Shown piece after piece: positions 35,430-45,110 of a DNA stretch of 64,000 bases. The notes below the pieces were generated by a model. It made no database searches and had not been told where the DNA came from. It saw nothing but the letters and a program-made list of their open reading frames with translations. How positions within the stretch are numbered: position 1 is the stretch's first letter; the number at the start of each line of letters is the position of its first letter. The position numbers were made by a program, and so were the translations under genes. Source of the stretch: Aporrectodea caliginosa (lineage: Eukaryota; Annelida; Clitellata; Crassiclitellata; Lumbricidae); NCBI GenBank assembly GCA_020284085.1, contig JACEVL010000210.1, forward strand, positions 581,001-645,000. Reading direction: 5' to 3'.

Positions 35430-35439
35430 CCCCCACTTT
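35430..35439 (-). promoter_or_regulatory. Copia polypurine tract
   Basis: The minus strand reads AAAGTGGGGG immediately before the 3' LTR (35429-35244). This is the expected place and composition for the plus-strand primer. Confidence 0.75.
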
Positions 35440-35467
35440 ACACACATTCTAAAAATAGATCAGAGTC

Positions 35468-38400
35468 TTATTTCAGAAACCCCATGCCTAAGATGCATTT
35501 TGCATGTACATCTTTAAACAGTCCCTTTGTCAGACAGTCAGCAACCATGTCTGTTGTAGCTATCTGTTCAACACATATATCTCCAACAGTGATTCTATCT
35601 CTAATAAAATGATGTTGGATAGCAATGTGCTTGGTCTTGGCTCGATATCCAGGATTTCTTGCGAGATCAATTGCACCTTTGTTGTCACAGAAGATCTTCA
35701 CAACACTAGAGGCTTGAGGAACTAGTTCTTGATGAAGTCCCTTCAACCATACAGCTTCTGCAGCAGCCATGCTCAGAGCCATATATTCTGCTTCAGTGGT
35801 TGACTTTGCAACAGTTGGCTGTTTCTTAGAGTTCCAACTAATTGCAGCACCACTCAACACAAAAATGTATCCTGTAGTTGATTTTAGATCCCTTTTGTCT
35901 CCGCCCCAATCAGAATCACTGAATCCAGCTACATCTTCATCATTTTTCTTGTATACCAACTTTAAGCTTGCAGTTTGTCGTAGATATCTAAAGATTCTTT
36001 TAACTGCAACCCAATGGGCTTGGCCATAGTTGTTGTTGAATCTACTCATGACCCCCACTGCAAACGTAATGTCTGGTCTTGTAGCTTGTGCTGCAAACAT
36101 TAAGCTCCCAACCGCTTCTTGAAAAGGAACCTTCAGCATATCTTCCTTTTCAGCTTGACTGTTTGGAAGAAGTTCTTCCCCGAACAAGTCTTGGTTTGGA
36201 TCAAGTGGAGTTGATACACCATTACACTCATTCATATTGAAACGAATCAGCATTTCTTCAATATATTTCTCTTGATCAAGTGAAATTGTTCCCTTTTCAC
36301 GATCTCTCTGAATGTGTATGCCTACACAATAATGCGCTTCTCCCAGATCTTTCATCTTAAGACATTTCATCAGATCCACTTTCAGTTTCTGTTTCTCTTT
36401 CTTATTGTTCGAGAAAATCAAGAGATCATCAACATACACAGCAATGATTAAGATCTTTCCATTTTCATTCTTGTAATAAATACATGTGTCGAAATTTGAC
36501 TGCAGAAATCCAAGATCTTTTAGCAACTTGTCTAGTTTCTTGTTCCAAGCTCGGCTGGCTTGTTTCAGGCCATAAATTGACTTATTCAACCGACAAGTTC
36601 GATTATTTAGCCGATAACCACTTGGTAATTCCATGTAAACTTCTTCTTCTAATTCAGGATTCAAGAATGCCGTTGTGACATCCATTTGATCGATGTCCAA
36701 GTCATACTTTGCTGCAAGTGCCATTAGAAAACGGATGGATGTGTAACGAACAACAGGTGCGTAGGTTTCCTCATAATCAATGCCTGGCTTTTGTGAACAG
36801 CCTTTAGCCACCAAACGAGCTTTGTAACGTTCAACTGTACCATCTACTTTCAGTTTCGTTTTGAACACCCATTTACATTTTATAGCTTTCCTACCATCAG
36901 GTACATCAGAGAATGTCCATGTATGATTTTCAACATGTGCCTTGATTTCTTCTTCCATGGCATGTTTCCAATCATCTGCATTCTTAGAACCGAGGGCTTG
37001 TTCAACTGTTAACGGATCGATGTTTCTGCATAAGGTAGCTTGATTTACCACAAAGTCCTCATTAAATATCCTCTTATTCGGAACATGAGTTCTTTTTGGC
37101 CGTCCATCATCCTCAGAAATATTTGCATTGCTCAGTGGAATATCTGCTGTTGTATCATCAACGAAATCAACATTGGAATCTCTCAACTCTTCATTTTCAG
37201 TGCATGCGCCATCAGTAATGTTAGTCTTTGTACTGGTAGACTCCCCCACTTCAACAGGAGCCTGGATGAACTGGAACTGCTGTTGAGGAGGTATCAAAGA
37301 GTCTGTAGGAGAAACAATACTGTCATCAGAAATAACTGGGAAAGGATCGAATGAAGATAACTGTCGAACTGAGAACTGAGATTCGAAGAAAACAACATCT
37401 CTTGATTGAGTGAGTTTCTTGGTAATTGGATGAAGAAGTCTGTATCCTGTGGTTCCTTCTGAATAACCAACAAAGATATACTCCTTTGACTTTGAGTCCC
37501 ATTTTTTGCGAGAATTTCCAGAAATTTTTGCCAAGGCTTTGCATCCAAAAACACGAAGATGACTAAGATCAGGTTTTCTTCCCGTCCATGCCTCTTCAGG
37601 GGTCATGTTTGTTAGAGCTTTTGTGGGTGAGCGATTCTTCAGGTAGTTGGCAGTGTTAACTGCTTCTGCCCAAAAGTCTGTGCTTACATTGGATTCCATT
37701 ATCATGGATCGAGCCCTTTCCACCAAAGTTCTATTTAGACGCTCTGCGATTCCATTCTGTTCTGGAGAATATGGAATCGTCGTCTCATGTCGAATTCCGC
37801 AGCTTCGTAGAATGGTCAAAAAAGCATTATTGACATATTCTGTACCATTGTCTGTCCGTATAGCTTTAATACGTGCACCAGTCTGGTTTTCAACAAGTGC
37901 TTTGTATTCCTTGAACTTGTCGACAACCTCAGTCTTTGACTTCAGAAAATAGACAACCGAGTGTCGTGTGAAATCATCAGTGAAGGTAAGAAAATACCGT
38001 GCACCACCAACAGATGATACTTGCATAGGACCACAAAGATCAGAATGAATAAGCCCCAGAACGTGTTCTGCACGTTTGACTCCTGTTTTCTTAAATGGTT
38101 TCCGATGCTGTTTGCCTTTCACACATGCTTCACAAGGAATACTTGAGACTTCGTCTGATTGAACACCAGACGACATCTTAATTTGCAACAGACGCATCGA
38201 AGGACGATTAAGATGTCCAAGACGACGATGCCACAAGTTCACAACGCTTGTTGACATTACTGCAAACGAATGTGATTTCTGGCGATCCAGGCAATATAGT
38301 CCATTAACTGCTGTGGCAGTAGCAATGACATTCTTTGAATTGACCTTCAACTGTTGGTTGATTATACGACAACCCTGTTCGTCAAACAAAACAGTTTTAC

Positions 38401-39577
38401 CTTCCTTTGCTATCTTGTGAACTGCTAAAAGATTGATTGCTAAATCTGGAGCATGAACCACATCAAAGGCAGTCATTGTTTCTTTTGACGACAATGGAAT
38501 GGATATGTTCCCTGTTCCAGTACTTTTCAATTTAGTTCCATTTGCAATTCCAACCTGTTGACTATCATTAGGAGTAAAACTCTCAAACCAGTCAAGTCTC
38601 GATGTTAGATGTACTGTAGCACCAGAATCAAGGTACCAGTCATCACCTGTCGAAGTGGTGGAATTCACTGATGAAACAGAAAAATTCGTGTGTGCTGACA
38701 AGGCACCAACATGTGCACTGAAAAAAGGTTTATTTTGTTTAGCACTGATCCTTTTTGAAGATTTGTATTGATCGCACTGTGGACGAGTATGCCCATACTG
38801 ATTGCATTCAAAACATCTTGGTCCTTTTGGTTTACCCTTCTTTTGGAGTCTGGGCATGGAGAAGGCAGACTGAGTTGCACTTGCACTTGCACTTGCTCCA
38901 ATATTCTTAATGCCATCTTGTAGCAAAAGACCTTTCACAAACTCCACTGTTGTGTCTTGTTTTGACCCTTGAATACCCAATATCAGAGGCTGAAATTGGT
39001 CAGGAAGGCCACCAAGTATTATACCTCCCACAACATTCTCCGGAAAGGGTTGACCAATCGACTCTAACTGTTCAGCAATTGATAAAATGTGATCAACATA
39101 CTGTTGCATCGAAAGAAAATTTTCGAAACGTGTCTTGAACAAACTCGAATATAAACCAATTAGGCGAACCAAAGCAGTGCTTTCATATTCACCTCTCAAT
39201 GCATCCCAAGCAATTTTTGCAGTTTGGCATTTCTTTGTGATTTTTGCCGCGCAAGGCTTTAGACTGAGATTGATTTTGGCTAACGCTCGTAAGTCCAAAT
39301 CCGGATCAACAGACTGACCTTCTTTTGGCAAAATGCAACACCATAGACCAGCGTCTATCAAGAAATTTTGCATCCAGAACTTCCAATCACCATAATTCTT
39401 TCCATCAAGATGTTTCGCTTCCGATAACCCTCCAAGTGAACTTGAAGTTGCTCGAATGTTTTTCAGGCTAATCTCCGTCTGAATTTGCTGCATTTGCAGT
39501 TGTAATTCTTCTAATGACGACATGTCGGAATGAACACGCGGTACAAAGAACACAATAAAAACAGCTTCTGTCGACAC
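35468..39577 (-). CDS. Copia Gag-Pol polyprotein, intact, 1369 residues
   Basis: Domains in order: Gag core with LDGKNYGDWKFWM (~57-69); zinc knuckle C-x2-C-x4-H-x4-C (CFECNQYGHTRPQC, ~255-268); aspartic protease WYLDSGATVHLT (~314-325); pre-integrase LWHRRLGHLN (~448-457); integrase HHCC plus the DDE core (HSDLCGPM ~511, RTDNGTEY ~574, YSPEQNGIAERLNR ~603); reverse transcriptase (KWVFKTK ~902, YVDDLLIFS ~1048); RNase H (SWNSKKQPTVAKSTTEAEY ~1247, CDNKGAI ~1297). Translation may start at Met1 or at Met19 (MSSLEELQ). The protease-integrase-RT order is the copia hallmark. All catalytic motifs I can recognise are intact, so the element could be competent. Confidence 0.97.
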   Translation of the reverse strand: MSTEAVFIVFFVPRVHSDMSSLEELQLQMQQIQTEISLKNIRATSSSLGGLSEAKHLDGKNYGDWKFWMQNFLIDAGLWCCILPKEGQSVDPDLDLRALAKINLSLKPCAAKITKKCQTAKIAWDALRGEYESTALVRLIGLYSSLFKTRFENFLSMQQYVDHILSIAEQLESIGQPFPENVVGGIILGGLPDQFQPLILGIQGSKQDTTVEFVKGLLLQDGIKNIGASASASATQSAFSMPRLQKKGKPKGPRCFECNQYGHTRPQCDQYKSSKRISAKQNKPFFSAHVGALSAHTNFSVSSVNSTTSTGDDWYLDSGATVHLTSRLDWFESFTPNDSQQVGIANGTKLKSTGTGNISIPLSSKETMTAFDVVHAPDLAINLLAVHKIAKEGKTVLFDEQGCRIINQQLKVNSKNVIATATAVNGLYCLDRQKSHSFAVMSTSVVNLWHRRLGHLNRPSMRLLQIKMSSGVQSDEVSSIPCEACVKGKQHRKPFKKTGVKRAEHVLGLIHSDLCGPMQVSSVGGARYFLTFTDDFTRHSVVYFLKSKTEVVDKFKEYKALVENQTGARIKAIRTDNGTEYVNNAFLTILRSCGIRHETTIPYSPEQNGIAERLNRTLVERARSMIMESNVSTDFWAEAVNTANYLKNRSPTKALTNMTPEEAWTGRKPDLSHLRVFGCKALAKISGNSRKKWDSKSKEYIFVGYSEGTTGYRLLHPITKKLTQSRDVVFFESQFSVRQLSSFDPFPVISDDSIVSPTDSLIPPQQQFQFIQAPVEVGESTSTKTNITDGACTENEELRDSNVDFVDDTTADIPLSNANISEDDGRPKRTHVPNKRIFNEDFVVNQATLCRNIDPLTVEQALGSKNADDWKHAMEEEIKAHVENHTWTFSDVPDGRKAIKCKWVFKTKLKVDGTVERYKARLVAKGCSQKPGIDYEETYAPVVRYTSIRFLMALAAKYDLDIDQMDVTTAFLNPELEEEVYMELPSGYRLNNRTCRLNKSIYGLKQASRAWNKKLDKLLKDLGFLQSNFDTCIYYKNENGKILIIAVYVDDLLIFSNNKKEKQKLKVDLMKCLKMKDLGEAHYCVGIHIQRDREKGTISLDQEKYIEEMLIRFNMNECNGVSTPLDPNQDLFGEELLPNSQAEKEDMLKVPFQEAVGSLMFAAQATRPDITFAVGVMSRFNNNYGQAHWVAVKRIFRYLRQTASLKLVYKKNDEDVAGFSDSDWGGDKRDLKSTTGYIFVLSGAAISWNSKKQPTVAKSTTEAEYMALSMAAAEAVWLKGLHQELVPQASSVVKIFCDNKGAIDLARNPGYRAKTKHIAIQHHFIRDRITVGDICVEQIATTDMVADCLTKGLFKDVHAKCILGMGFLK

Positions 39578-39644
39578 TGATAAGAAACGATAAATCTCGA
39601 AAAATATTAGTCGACACGCAGTAAACAGTTCTTTACAAGTCGGC

Positions 39645-39658
39645 CTGGGCCCATAACC
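39645..39658 (-). promoter_or_regulatory. Copia primer-binding site complementary to initiator tRNA-Met anticodon arm
   Basis: Directly inside the 5' LTR the minus strand reads GGTTATGGGCCCAG. Its complement CTGGGCCCATAACC is the anticodon stem-loop sequence of eukaryotic initiator tRNA-Met (anticodon CAT), not the tRNA 3' end. Drosophila copia is known to prime from such an internally cut half-tRNA. The match suggests the same mechanism here. Confidence 0.8.
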
Positions 39659-40099
39659 TGTTGAAGTTCACTTTAGTTCTTTAGGATTATTTAGATATAG
39701 AACTGATCAGAGTTTAAACATTTTAATTAGCACAACGAGCAAAGAAGAACGGAAACCGGAAGTAGAGTACATAGAGTACTAAAGAGTCCTCTTAGCACAC
39801 CACCTATTGTCCAGAATGTGTATAACACAGGCTTAATTCCAACACTAAGCCTACCACATAACAGACCACAGCTCCAAGTATAGCGCCGCAAAACCACCGC
39901 ACATGTTCTTCATTGGTAGTCTTAAATAGTTGTAAAGCAAAAACAGTGACGTCATCAACGAATATTTACGAATATTTACGAATATTAAAAATGCCCTAAT
40001 ATTCACGAATATTAAAGCCTGAAGTCACGAATTCTCGTTCTAATATACAACTTATAGGCGTAAGCTGCTATCGCTATTAGCACGTTTTTGCCTCAATCA

Positions 40100-40985
40100 T
40101 TGCACGCACTTAACTCTTTAAACGTTTGTCAACCACCCACCATCATCTCCCTCAGGCTCCTCTCTTTATCACCTCTCTGGCTTTCCACTCAAGACTGAAG
40201 TCTCACCTGTTCAAGAATTCTTATCCCGACCAGTGTGATTCTCTTTACAGATTTTATTTTAGTTATAGTTACAGTTATAGTTAATGGTTTTTATTTTAGC
40301 TATAGTTATAGTTAGTATTATTTTTTAGTTAAAGTTATAGTTATGGTTAATGGATTTTTATTTTAGTTAATTTTAGTTACGACTTAGTTACAATAATTAA
40401 GGCTAAAAGTAAAATTGTGCGTATTAACACGCTGCTTCGCAATTTGCTCAGAGCTTTGAAAGCCTTTGAAGCATGGGCGCATTCAGCTTCATGAATACAC
40501 GAGTTTCCAAAATAACTGACAAATTGCACAATAAAAATATCGCATTTTTTGTTCTCATTTATGTCGAATCATCCATATTGCAGTTCCTATTTTTATTTTT
40601 TGCATTAACGAAAATAAAGATGAATTTTCGTTATTGTTATTTTTTTATAGTTATAGCCATAGTTAATTATATTTGTAGTTATAGTTATCGTTAACGAAAT
40701 CATTTTATTTTCGTTAACGAACATTTTCGTTATTGTTATCGTTAACGAGAATCACACTGACCCCGACTCATCTGATCCTCCATCTTCCAATTTCTCAACC
40801 TAAACGACATCCACCTTAACAACTGCTCTGCCTCTCTGACCGGACTCTGACCTCCTTCGGACTACACTTTAGGACAACCCCTCTGACTCGACGCAGCACT
40901 CGTGAATACGCGAGTGCCCTGCGCTTGGCTTTCGAGTGGAGCTTTAGAAGTTTGCAATTTACGATTACGATTATGATTACGAACT
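40100..40985 (+). mobile_element. CR1-like LINE 3' end split by a MITE
   Basis: The RT end (LKTEVSPVQEF near 40190) and the 3' UTR continue from 40760 to CTCGTGAATACGCGAGTGCC and ATTACGATTACGATTATG repeats at 40985. The 529-bp MITE separates the two parts. Confidence 0.7.
40231..40759. mobile_element. 529-bp MITE inserted in a CR1-like 3' end
   Basis: Ends CAGTGTGATTCTC and GAGAATCACACTG, flanked by ATCCCGAC (40223-40230) and ACCCCGAC (40760-40767), an 8-bp duplication with one change. The interior is a run of AGTTATAGTTA and CGTTAACGA motifs. The flanking LINE sequence continues across it. Confidence 0.88.
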
Positions 40986-41393
40986 CAGTCCATCTTTTCT
41001 TTCTACCTCGGACGAATTTTTTTAGAAATAATTATAATAATTACAACAATAATAATAAAAACTCAGCATTAGACCTATATTATTGTTTTTACAGACATTT
41101 TTTACGCGCGCAGTCACACACGCATACATACATACATACATTATACATACATACTTCATATATAAAATGCATTCATACATACACAAATAAAACATACATA
41201 CACAATCCATAAATAAACACATAACTGCAATAAAATTATATTCGGTTGATTTGTTTAAGTCGACATAGAGCCGCATAATTTTATAGTCGTCGGCAGCATT
41301 CGGATTCTGTAGACGAGAGAAGTAGGCCAAATGAAGTTATGCGAATGCTTTCCCGTGTATTAATTGCAGTCTGTTGCTAGGAAACGAAATAAG

Positions 41394-42760
41394 GGTATCA
41401 TAGGACGATTGGTCATAGGACGATTGGTCATAGGACGATTGGTCATAGGACGATTGGTCATAGGACGATTGGTCATAGGACGATTGGTCATACGGACGAT
41501 TGGTCATAGGACGATTGGTCATAGGACGATTGGTCATAGGACGATTGGTCATACGGACGATTGGTCATAGGACGATTGGTCATACGGACGATTGGTCATA
41601 CGGACGATTGGTCATAGGACGATTGGTCATAGGACGATTGGTCATAGGACGATTGGTCATACGGACGATTGGTCATACGGACGATTGGTCATAGGACGAT
41701 TGGTCATACGGACGATTGGTCATAGGACGATTGGTCATACGGACGATTGGTCATAGGACGATTGGTCATAGGACGATTGGTCATAGGACGATTGGTCATA
41801 GGACGATTGGTCATACGGACGATTGGTCATACGGACGATTGGTCATAGGACGATTGGTCATACGGACGATTGGTCATAGGACGATTGGTCATAGGACGAT
41901 TGGTCATACGGACGATTGGTCATACGGACGATTGGTCATACGGACGATTGGTCATAGGACGATTGGTCATACGGACGATTGGTCATAGGACGATTGGTCA
42001 TACGGACGATTGGTCATAGGACGATTGGTCATACGGACTATTGGTCATAGGACGATTGGTCATAGGACGATTGGTCATAGGACGATTGGTCATACGGACG
42101 ATTGGTCATACGGACGATTGGTCATAGGACGATTGGTCATACGGACGATTGGTCATAGGACGATTGGTCATATGCCGCTAATAAACCGACATAATTCGTT
42201 GTAGTCGTTGGTTATGGACATTCTTAGTTTTAAGCTTAACGCACCGGAGCATACGTCGTTTTTAGACAAATACAATCAGTGCCAATCAATACATTTATTA
42301 GGGTAATACTTACAGGGATCAACTCACTTCAAAGAACTTAACGTTTGGTCGAAATAGTACACGTTTTACCCGTATGTAACTCAAGTATTAAAGGCATCAA
42401 TTATGGACCTTGATCGTTTTCAGACAAATAGAATCAGTGCCAATCAAGAAACTTATTAAGATAATTACATGAAGGCTTCAACTCACTTAAAAGAACTTAA
42501 CATTCACTAGATAAACGCACATCAAAGTCCAGACGTTCTAGACTTTTACGTATTGTTCGTATTTTGTATTACGTATTTCACAGTAAAATGATCCAGTAAA
42601 TAGTTTTCATGTTTTAAAAACTTTTTTGTTTTAGCCTTCGATAGCCTCCTTCGATAGTCCCATCGCCGATAGGACCTATGACCGGTAGGCCCTATGACCA
42701 ATCGTCCTATGACCAATCGTCCGTATGACCAATCGTCCGTATGACCAATCGTCCTAGAAC
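41394..42760. mobile_element. Foldback-like element with tandem-repeat arms and 9-bp target duplication
   Basis: The left arm (41401-42170) is 50 tandem units of GACGATTGGTCATAG (15 bp, about 30 copies) or GACGATTGGTCATACG (16 bp, about 20 copies). The right arm (about 42672-42755) carries about five of the same units in opposite orientation. The middle (42171-42670) is non-repeated except for a diverged ~170-bp tandem duplication (42250 and 42415). The direct repeat CGAAATAAG lies immediately outside both ends (41385-41393, 42761-42769). Long inverted arms built of tandem repeats plus a 9-bp duplication are traits of Drosophila FB (MULE-related) elements. No transposase is seen. Confidence 0.75.
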
Positions 42761-43621
42761 CGAAATAAGCTGGGAATAGAAACGACACCTACGTAGGTCG
42801 TATGTAGGCAGGCAGAGACATAATAATTAACCTCCTTAGCGTTACATTTTCTCCCGGAAAAACCAGCCCAAAAGGTTACATTTATTTCCGTAGGCATGTC
42901 TATACAATACATGTGTAGGTATATACGTACATATGCATATATTTATATGTATATGCATGTAAATATGTATATACATATATGTACTATTATATGCACATAT
43001 ATAAGGTATATATATATGTATATATAAATATATGTGTATATATGTATGTATATAATAATTATGTGTGTAAATATTTGTGTGTAGGTTTATGTAGGTATAT
43101 ATCTATATATATGTATATATATATTTACGTATATATATGTACAGTGTAGATGTGTGTATATGTATATATAAGCATATATATATATATGGATATATATGTA
43201 TATATATATATATATGAATATGTATATGAAACGTGTGTATATGTCTATGTATTTATATATATATGTACGTATGCATATATATATGTACTAACATATAAGT
43301 ATATATAATGTATATATATGTACATATATATAAATATATGTGTGTATATATATTTGTATATATATAAATATGTGTGTAAATATTTACGTGTGTAGGTTTA
43401 TGTAGGTATATATCTATATATACATATATGTGTATGTATATATATGTTTATGTATATATATATGTACAGTGTAGATGTGTGTATATATATAGGCATATAT
43501 ATATGTATATGTATACATGTGTGTATATATATGAAGATATATATACGAACGTGTGTATATGTCTATGTATATACATATATACACGTATGTATATATATAT
43601 GTACTAACATATAAGCATATA

Positions 43622-44567
43622 CACCGTGTCTCAAAATAAACTGTGCTAAATTGTTTTGGTCAGAACTTCGTCAAATTTCCACCAATTTTAATAATTTTTG
43701 GTAGGTAGGTGGGAAAATGGATGAAATTTTATGCTATACCTAAATTTTCCACCTCACCTGACTCATATCACCGCACTACCTTGTTAAACACAGATGTACC
43801 AATTTTTCATATAACGCTTAAATTTTATTACATGCAACAAACTATCTGACGACTTAAGTAGCACGCAGTAAAGTAAAATATGGTTTACTAAGCAGAGTTT
43901 TTAATTGTTATGACAGATCTGATTAAAAGTGTTAGAATTGGTGCTCGAAGTGTGCCCCCGCTTACACGGACACAAGCGCTTAGACGGTGCCACTGGCCGA
44001 TAGCAGCATCAACGATGGACTGGTCAAAGCGCGTCCACTCGGCGATCAAACGCGTTTTGAGTTCGTCGACGTTGGCTATTCTGGAGCGGTAAACCTTCTC
44101 CTGGAGCACACTCCATATGCTATAGTCGACTGGATTAAAAACCGGTGAATTCGGCGGCCACAGTGTTGGAGGTATGAAGTCGGGCGTTTCTCGCTCCAGG
44201 AAAGAGACAGTGTCGCGTGCTTGATGCGCCGGGGCGCCTACCTGTTGAAAGACAAAAAACTCGCCCTGGGATATCCGGCGTATGTCTGACGGTAGCTTTT
44301 GGGCAAGAAAGTTGTCGCGATAGTATGCCCCATGCACTTTGACACCCGGCTCGACAATTGTTAAAATGTAAGCGTTATATAAAAAATTGGTACATCTGTG
44401 TTTAACAAGGTAGTGCGGTGATATGAGTCAGGTGAGGTGGAAAATTTATGTATAGCATAAAATTTCAGCCATTTTGCCATCTATCTACCAAAGATTATTA
44501 AAATTTGCGAAAATTTGTCGAAGTTCTGACCAAAACAATTTAGCACAGTTTATTTTGAGACACGGTG
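43622..44567 (-). mobile_element. Mariner-superfamily (maT-like) element with ~205-bp inverted repeats
   Basis: Ends CACCGTGTCTC...GAGACACGGTG, flanked by TA on both sides (43620, 44568). The inverted repeats run about 43622-43827 and 44362-44567 with a scatter of mismatches. The element sits inside a TATATG-type microsatellite. It carries the 3' part of a transposase frame (43888-44337). At 946 bp it is shorter than autonomous family members, so internal sequence has been lost. Confidence 0.9.
43888..44337 (-). pseudogene. Truncated mariner/maT transposase (DDE_3-type C-terminal half)
   Basis: 149 residues. FFVFQQVGAPAHQARDTVSFL matches the second catalytic block, where FQQDGAPAH is usual, so Asp is replaced by Val. 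WPPNSPVFNPVDYSIW matches the third block. The third acidic residue (PVD) is present, with 37 residues between the two positions, the DD37D spacing of maT elements. The first catalytic block is missing. The protein is predicted dead. Confidence 0.85.
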
Positions 44568-45009
44568 TATATAATGTATATATGTATATGTATATAAATA
44601 TATGTGTATATATATGTGTATATATTTGTATATATATATAAATATATGCTCGTGAACGTACGACGTCTACGTCATAGACACAATGAGACAACAGTTACCC
44701 CGAGTGAGACTCGGGGTTAACCGCTTTTACATAGAATTTCGGGCCCGAGTAACGCTTGGGGTTAACGCTAGGGAGGTTTTAAACGGACGGAGAGCAACAC
44801 GCACACGCAGAAACAGAGGAACACACGATGCGAAAGAGACGAACACTATTGATGAGGAGTGGATTAATGAATGAACCAAAGAAATAATCATCGAACGTAT
44901 GAACGAGCATATGAATTAAGCGAATGAAAAATAATCTTAAGAAACAATTAGGCAAAACGAATTAGTACACTTTTTATGGTACCTCTGAAAAGCGAAGAGT
45001 ACATTGCTC

Positions 45010-45110
45010 CTTGCAAGTAAGCTATAGCGCTCGTGAATAAGCTTGTGCCGAGCGCTTGGCTTTCGAGTGGTGCTCTAGAAGTTTGGAGCTTAATTACGAT
45101 TACGAAACAT
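45010..45110 (+). mobile_element. CR1-like 3' tail
   Basis: CTCGTGAATAAGCTTGTGCC, GCTTGGCTTTCGAGTGGTGC, then TTACGATTACGA. Nearly the same as 40895-40985. Confidence 0.7.

Larger units (their letters stand above)
35244..39844 (-). mobile_element. Complete Ty1/copia LTR retrotransposon with identical LTRs
   Basis: Two 186-bp LTRs (35244-35429, 39659-39844) are identical as read base by base. They start TGTTG and end CAACA. The element is flanked by a perfect 5-bp target duplication CTAAG (35239-35243 and 39845-39849). It holds one uninterrupted gag-pol frame on the minus strand. Primer-binding site and polypurine tract are in place. No mutation separates the LTRs, so insertion was recent. It sits in an otherwise gene-free, repeat-rich stretch. 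Confidence 0.97.
42900..44645 (+). repeat. TATATG-type microsatellite split by the mariner-like element
   Basis: AT-rich TATATGTATATA array 42900-43620 and 44570-44645. A ~450-bp internal near-duplication (TTTATGTAGGTATATATCTA at 43086 and 43398) shows segmental growth. Confidence 0.85.

Noticed and set aside
41401..42170. Array of 50 short units resembling a CRISPR array
   Set aside because: Units are contiguous 15/16-bp tandem repeats without unique spacers, in an animal genome. The inverted partner array and 9-bp flanking duplication point to a foldback element.
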